Positions 59,881 through 64,000 of a stretch of 64,000 bases of DNA are shown here, piece by piece (the first letter of the stretch is position 1; each line of letters opens with the position of its first letter). Location: assembly GCA_014529385.2 (NCBI GenBank), contig CM043953.1, positions 99,205,342 through 99,269,341 of the forward strand, in the 5' to 3' direction. The translations under genes were made by a program, and so were the position numbers. Under the pieces are notes generated by a model. It was not told the DNA's origin, did not search any database, and saw only the letters and a program-made list of their open reading frames with translations. Source of the stretch: Adiantum capillus-veneris. Lineage: Eukaryota; Streptophyta; Polypodiopsida; Polypodiales; Pteridaceae.

Positions 59881-60559
59881 TGAACCATGCTTTCCTCGTT
59901 GGTGTAGAGGTTGACATGGTGTTAGGGCCAAGCATCACGAGGTCAATAACCCTCAACAAGATCTATGTGTATGTGTGTGCGTACACATGTATGCATGTAA
60001 GTATAGACACTCATTTAGAATAGATGCATACACACTCGTTTAGAGGGAGAGAGATGAAATAAAATGATATAGTAATGTCCTCCAAAGGCCAAAATGACCT
60101 ATGAGACCAATCCGTTACAAACTGGTGAATCTAATACCATGTTTGGGTACAAAAAAGAGATACTAAAATGAATCTAGAAGTGCTACTAGCTAGAACTATG
60201 TGGGTATGTGTGATCATTGTCACAATGGGTATCCAATACAAGAGGGTGATATAATGGGTGATGAATCCATCCTCATCTATACTTTGGATGTTGAGATAAT
60301 ATGGCTCTAAGGTCCTCCATTGTCGTCTCTATCAATGCTGTGAAGCTCCTCTCCTCAGTTGTGGGCATCTTGATCTCCCTAGCTCCAATGCTTGATCAAT
60401 GAGAGTATTGTGGGTGTGAGTTTGACTAGAGCTTTGTAGTGGAGCTTTGTAGTGGTGGCTGCTCCTCTATATGTTCATTGTCTTTTGTGAAGAAAAAAAT
60501 AATCTATCTCTAGGATTTTCTCTCTCTAGATCTCCTTAGTAAACTATATATGTGTGTGT
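59881..60559. other. Right flank of F, no gene seen
   Basis: Spacer with short TG/CA alternations (59965-60000). No coding sequence recognised. Confidence 0.5.
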
Positions 60560-60653
60560 AACGTAGATACAGCCCAAGACATCGCTAGTCTTGATAACTC
60601 ATGACTTTGGAGAAGGGTCCAAATACTTCTCTGAATAGACGATGGTAGCGACC

Positions 60654-61656
60654 CTATATCTTGTAATACATTGTGCATTGACATATATCATGTATCTTTG
60701 TATGTGTCTCTATATGGCATAATCTAGTAGGATATAGGCTGCATATCCTGCTAGCTGTTGGTATCCCTCGATCCACCAGTCTCAATATCAAGCTTGCGTG
60801 AAGATGTTTGTATTGGACTAATGGAACACCGTAACCCATGAGATAGAGCCCGACTCCTCTGTCAGCTCTATCCATGTTCTGGTGTCCAACAAGGCTAGGT
60901 CTTTGCGAATGAGTCTAGTAATCTCCACCCGTGTAAGAGACAAAAATAGTGCATCAAGGGAGCACTATAAGGGAGGCACGTTGTCCATGCTAAAGCCATG
61001 TATTTGAAACCATGATGACATCTGAGAACACCACCATGATGTGTCCCCCTATAAAGCTAACTATCTGGAGGACTAAGGGACAATTTGACAAATCTGTCTT
61101 TGGTAGTATCCCATAAGCAATGCATAAAGGAGATTGATATGGTAAGCGCCTCTATCTCCATGTGTGTGGCGAGGGGGGGGGCAACTAACTGCATTCTAAT
61201 GATCTTGTATGGCACGAAGGCCTTGACTCTAATCAGCTGAGAGATCATAGATACCAAGGGCCTCTCCATACCTCTCCACCCATCTCCACCGACAGAGGGT
61301 TCCCAAACCTGAACCTCATAGAGCATAACTGAAGCTACCAAGGTATCAAAGAGCTAGAGCTTTGTTTAGGGTTCCTAAAACGGAACCTACAAACACATCC
61401 TATCCAATCCTCCCAAGGTTGCATACGTTTTGGTGAGTCTAGTCTTTGTTGCTCTTTTGAAAGAAAACCTTGGCCCAGTGAAGATTAACTCAAGATAAGT
61501 GTATGCATTTGTGTACTCCACAATCTTTTGACCATAAGTGAATGTAGGTGCTGATCCCTTGATCCACTGCGGTATAGTGTTAAACACCATAAACTTGGTT
61601 TTAACAAGGTTTACAGACAATCCACTATCCTCCACAAAGCTATGTAATGCATCCAA
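60654..61656 (-). pseudogene. LINE reverse transcriptase thumb and C-terminal region
   Basis: Reads LHSFVEDSGLSVNLVKTKFM (after the YVDD box), then TYGQKIVEYTNAYTYLELIF, TKTYATLGGLDRMC, LVASVMLYEVQVWEPSVGG (61341 onward), ERPLVSMISQLIRVKAFVPY and LATHMEIEALTISISFMHCL, followed by LLDTRTWIELTEESGSISWV near 60850. These are the familiar conserved blocks after the catalytic site in plant L1-type LINE ORF2, though broken into at least three frames. Confidence 0.78.
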
Positions 61657-61689
61657 ATGTCATTGCATACCGTCTGGTGAGTCAAAGAT

Positions 61690-62330
61690 CAACACAATAT
61701 CATCAACATAAAACAACAACCTTGTTTCACTCCAATAGTGGAATGAACTAAATCAAGTATCTCCTCTGAAGTGCGTGCATGTCCCACCAATGATTTATAT
61801 AGAGCCATGATCCCCCAAATCAACTCAATGGGCACTCCCATCTCTTGTAGAACTTTGCACATAAATCTGGCTATGGGCACCGTATCAAATGCTTCCAAAA
61901 ATCCACAAAGCTACAATAAATCCATCTTTCATGTGCCCTACCCTCCTCTATGATGGCTTTGAGTGTCAAAATATGGTCAAGTAGAGAATCCTCTCCTAAA
62001 ACTGGACTGTCCTGCTACTCGTATGCCCTCACTTTCTATCCATCTACTCAATTGCTGCTCAAGGATCGATGCATAGAATGGTGCGAATGTGTGTCCAATC
62101 ATAATAGTACGGTAGTTTCCAAGCTTTGTAGGATCACCTACCTTGAAGATATGCACAATACTAGAAAATTTTCAAGTCCAGGTAGACCCTCACACATGAC
62201 ACGATTAAATAGAATTACAGGAACCTGTGCCAACATATCTCTAGCATGTATAAAATGCTCTACTGCTAGACCATCATGATCATATGTCCTCTTGGTACTC
62301 ATCCTTTCAATGGCCATCTTTACCATCTTA
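61690..62330 (-). pseudogene. LINE reverse transcriptase catalytic part
   Basis: 62326-62138 reads KMAIERMSTKRTYDHDGLAV, HARDMLAQVPVILFNRVMCE, a conserved N-terminal RT block. 61898-61689 reads EAFDTVPIARFMCKVLQEMG, MALYKSLVGHARTS and STIGVKQGC (fingers-palm), followed by the catalytic FYVDDIVLIFDSP at 61712-61674. Frameshifts lie near 62120, 61900 and 61700. Catalytic YVDD is retained. Confidence 0.83.
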
Positions 62331-62822
62331 GATGGTAAACAAGGTACTCATAGATGGACATGGCTCATGAGGATCTAGAAGGGGTGTCTTTCCAGGGACC
62401 ATATATAAGGATGTTGCATATTGACTCCACACATTAGGGAAAGTAATCAGTGAAGGAGGGAAGTGCTCATGAAAGAAATGTTATGCCTCTCCTAAGTCTC
62501 TACTTAAGAACAACTGGTATAAGTCTTGCTGTATTTGAGCTAGGAACACTCGCTCTTTTGTTGTGTCCCAAGATTGTCTATGATTGATGAAGATCCCTTT
62601 GAAGCTGCACTCTCATCTCTCTACACTCCTTATCATACAAATTTTTTTGAGGAATGATCCGAGTGCTGATCAGGCTCAGTATGTGGGTAGTCTCTGCTGC
62701 TGCATCATGCAATGTCTCAATCAGTAAAGTGGCGATATCCTCCAATGGGACTCTTGGCCTTGCCGCTGAATAGATGAATATAGATCTCCTCTGTATAAGG
62801 TTTCACCGTTTAGTACCCCCTA

Positions 62823-63008
62823 TATAACGTGCGTTCGTGGGGTATTAAAAAAACCCCTCTTTTAGCATGTTTTAATGAATAAAATGGCCCCTTATTTTAG
62901 GATTTTTTTCCCAAAATTGAATATAAAAACCCCTTAATTTAATGTATCTCTATTAAATGGCCTAATTTTTTTGTATTTTTAAACCCCTCCTTTCGAATTC
63001 CCGTTATA
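62823..63008. mobile_element. MITE-like insertion in the LINE
   Basis: 186 bp, AT-rich, with runs of CCCC and A/T unlike the LINE around it. The ends form an imperfect terminal inverted repeat: left TATAACGTGCGTTCGTGGGG, right (reverse complement) TATAACGGGAATTCGAAAGG. A clear target duplication was not found. Confidence 0.42.
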
Positions 63009-63009
63009 C

Positions 63010-63670
63010 ATTAGCATGATTACATAGTGCACCCCCCGAGGTATAAACAAAGTCGGTCTCTAGTGTAAATGTATAGTGGGTATGTGTTCTCCCTCCTGAC
63101 ACCTGGACTGCATTGGATTGAAAGGAGATAGAAAGTGTCAAGAGAGCATGATCCACTACTATAGACACTAGTCTGGGTCCTACTTTGAAATTTTGAATGC
63201 AAGGGAATGAATCTCGGCTATGCCATGACATAGTCCACTATGATGGCCCCATGCATGTATGGAAAGTATGTGAAACCGTCCGTTCTAGGAAAATGCTATA
63301 GGCCATTAAGTATGTCAAGGCCATATGTAGTCGAAATCTCCGTGAGACGTCTCCCATACTCTATCTGCTCTCTATCCTATGAATGTAGATCTTTAAGCAT
63401 CTACTCTAAAGTGTCATAGAAGACCGTCTGAGCATTGCCTGTCCGAGCATTGAATTCCCTAGGAGGAGGATGTCACCATCCTTGGAAAACTCCCATATGT
63501 CATTGTCTAGGACAGAGGAAGGTGATTGTCCTCTAGGACCAACAAAGACTGATGTACTAGCGAAAGTAGAATATGAAAATGTATAAAAACTGCCCTATGT
63601 CAGCCCTTAGCCTCTCACCCGAATGTATATGTTGTTTCGCCATGGGTCTCAGTACAATCTGAGACCACAA
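63010..63670 (-). pseudogene. LINE endonuclease domain
   Basis: The minus strand reads TSVFVGPRGQSPSSVLDNDI, DGDILLLG, then after a small deletion that shifts the frame FNARTGNAQTVFYDTLE (the G-[DE]-F-N-x-R-T-G core of APE-type endonucleases). It continues YGRRLTEISTTYGLDILNGL, FPRTDGFTYFPYMHGAIIVD, the conserved D-Y-V element, and VGPRLVSIVVDHALLTL. This domain nicks target DNA for target-primed reverse transcription. Stops after TLE and elsewhere make it inactive. Confidence 0.78.
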
Positions 63671-63672
63671 GT

Positions 63673-64000
63673 GATAGCTTTAACTTTCCAAGTTTAGCTC
63701 ATCTTTCTCTTGATGACACCATGGCTACCATGCCTACCCCAGTGATCGGCATGACAAAAAACATGCCATGGACCTCATTTATTAGTAAACCACCGCTACC
63801 TGGTGGCCCAATGCATACAATAGTACCTACAAATGTGTATCAATCATATGCACCTATGGGCCCTCGTGCTCATGTAGCTCCTACCCCTCTTATTGTTTCA
63901 ACAACTTATGCTCCACAACCACAACATCCAAGCCCATATTTCAATGAGACCATACCAACTAGCATTAGCATGTCACATCCCACGTCTGGTATGCCGAGGG
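63673..64000 (+). pseudogene. Second D-type element, gag segment, cut by the window end
   Basis: An open plus-strand frame of 109 codons reads DSFNFPSLAHLSLDDTMATM, NVYQSYAPMGPRAHVAPTPL and SISMSHPTSGMPR, clearly homologous to D gag (DSFTFPSLAHISLDDATATM). Homology starts inside gag, next to the LINE, so its 5' LTR and gag start are absent here. It may be truncated or continue past the window. Confidence 0.82.

Larger units (their letters stand above)
60560..63670 (-). mobile_element. Decayed LINE (non-LTR retrotransposon)
   Basis: From high to low coordinates the minus strand encodes an AP-like endonuclease (63660-63010), reverse transcriptase (62330-61690 and on) and a C-terminal region (61656-60620), the order of an L1-type ORF2. 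No LTRs and no poly(A)/poly(T) end were found. Left and right limits are approximate: left where coding similarity fades, right where a D-type element begins. Many stops and frameshifts. Confidence 0.8.

Noticed and set aside
60000-60559. Poly(A)-type LINE 3' end
   Set aside because: No T-rich run with a flanking duplication was visible on the plus strand, so the LINE 3' limit remains approximate.

Overview
This is plant nuclear DNA made almost entirely of transposable elements. I found no intact host gene. The evidence is the wall-to-wall LTR retrotransposons with plant-type primer-binding sites (initiator-Met and Asp-tRNA classes), a LINE, plant-type microsatellites, and two relics of host genes: the C-terminus of a GH3 auxin/jasmonate amido synthetase and a DEAD-box RNA helicase fragment inside a retrotransposon. 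It looks like a large, repeat-rich land-plant genome. I cannot name the species.

Layout. 1-2477: left flank with microsatellites, a GH3 relic (minus strand) and an acidic coding relic. 2478-7813: element H, a 5.3 kb non-autonomous gypsy-like element with 171 bp LTRs. 7814-10444: gene-free spacer with long GA/CT/C tracts and a SINE-like unit. 10445-59880: an old minus-strand gypsy-like element, F, flanked by TGAAC on both sides, into which everything else has inserted. The left LTR of F is split by Copia A (10820-25630, duplication ATCAT). A is split in its integrase by G (12909-22922), a GAG-only element with 2.6 kb LTRs that later underwent a local duplication. The interior of F received gypsy-like C (from 26015). 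C received D (30263-50671, CACCT) and Copia E (51487-56982). D received B (31692-43084, ATAAT). The deepest chain is therefore F > C > D > B. 59881-64000: short spacer, a decayed minus-strand LINE (endonuclease, YVDD reverse transcriptase, C-terminal part) carrying a MITE-like insert, and the start of a second D-type element that runs off the window.

The most unusual content is in B, C and D. They share a gag plus aspartic-protease organisation followed by repeated W-[IVA]-P-K motifs, with no visible reverse transcriptase, RNase H or integrase, so they probably depend on another element for movement. B and C carry in their 5' leaders arrays of a 22-bp near-perfect palindrome centred on ACGCGT. 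The palindrome differs between the two elements by one base in each arm, changed symmetrically, so dyad symmetry has been kept while the sequence changed. B also carries an intron-free piece of a host DEAD-box helicase just before its 3' LTR. Most reading frames are broken. Several breaks are Gln codons turned into stops, as expected for methylated, silenced repeats.
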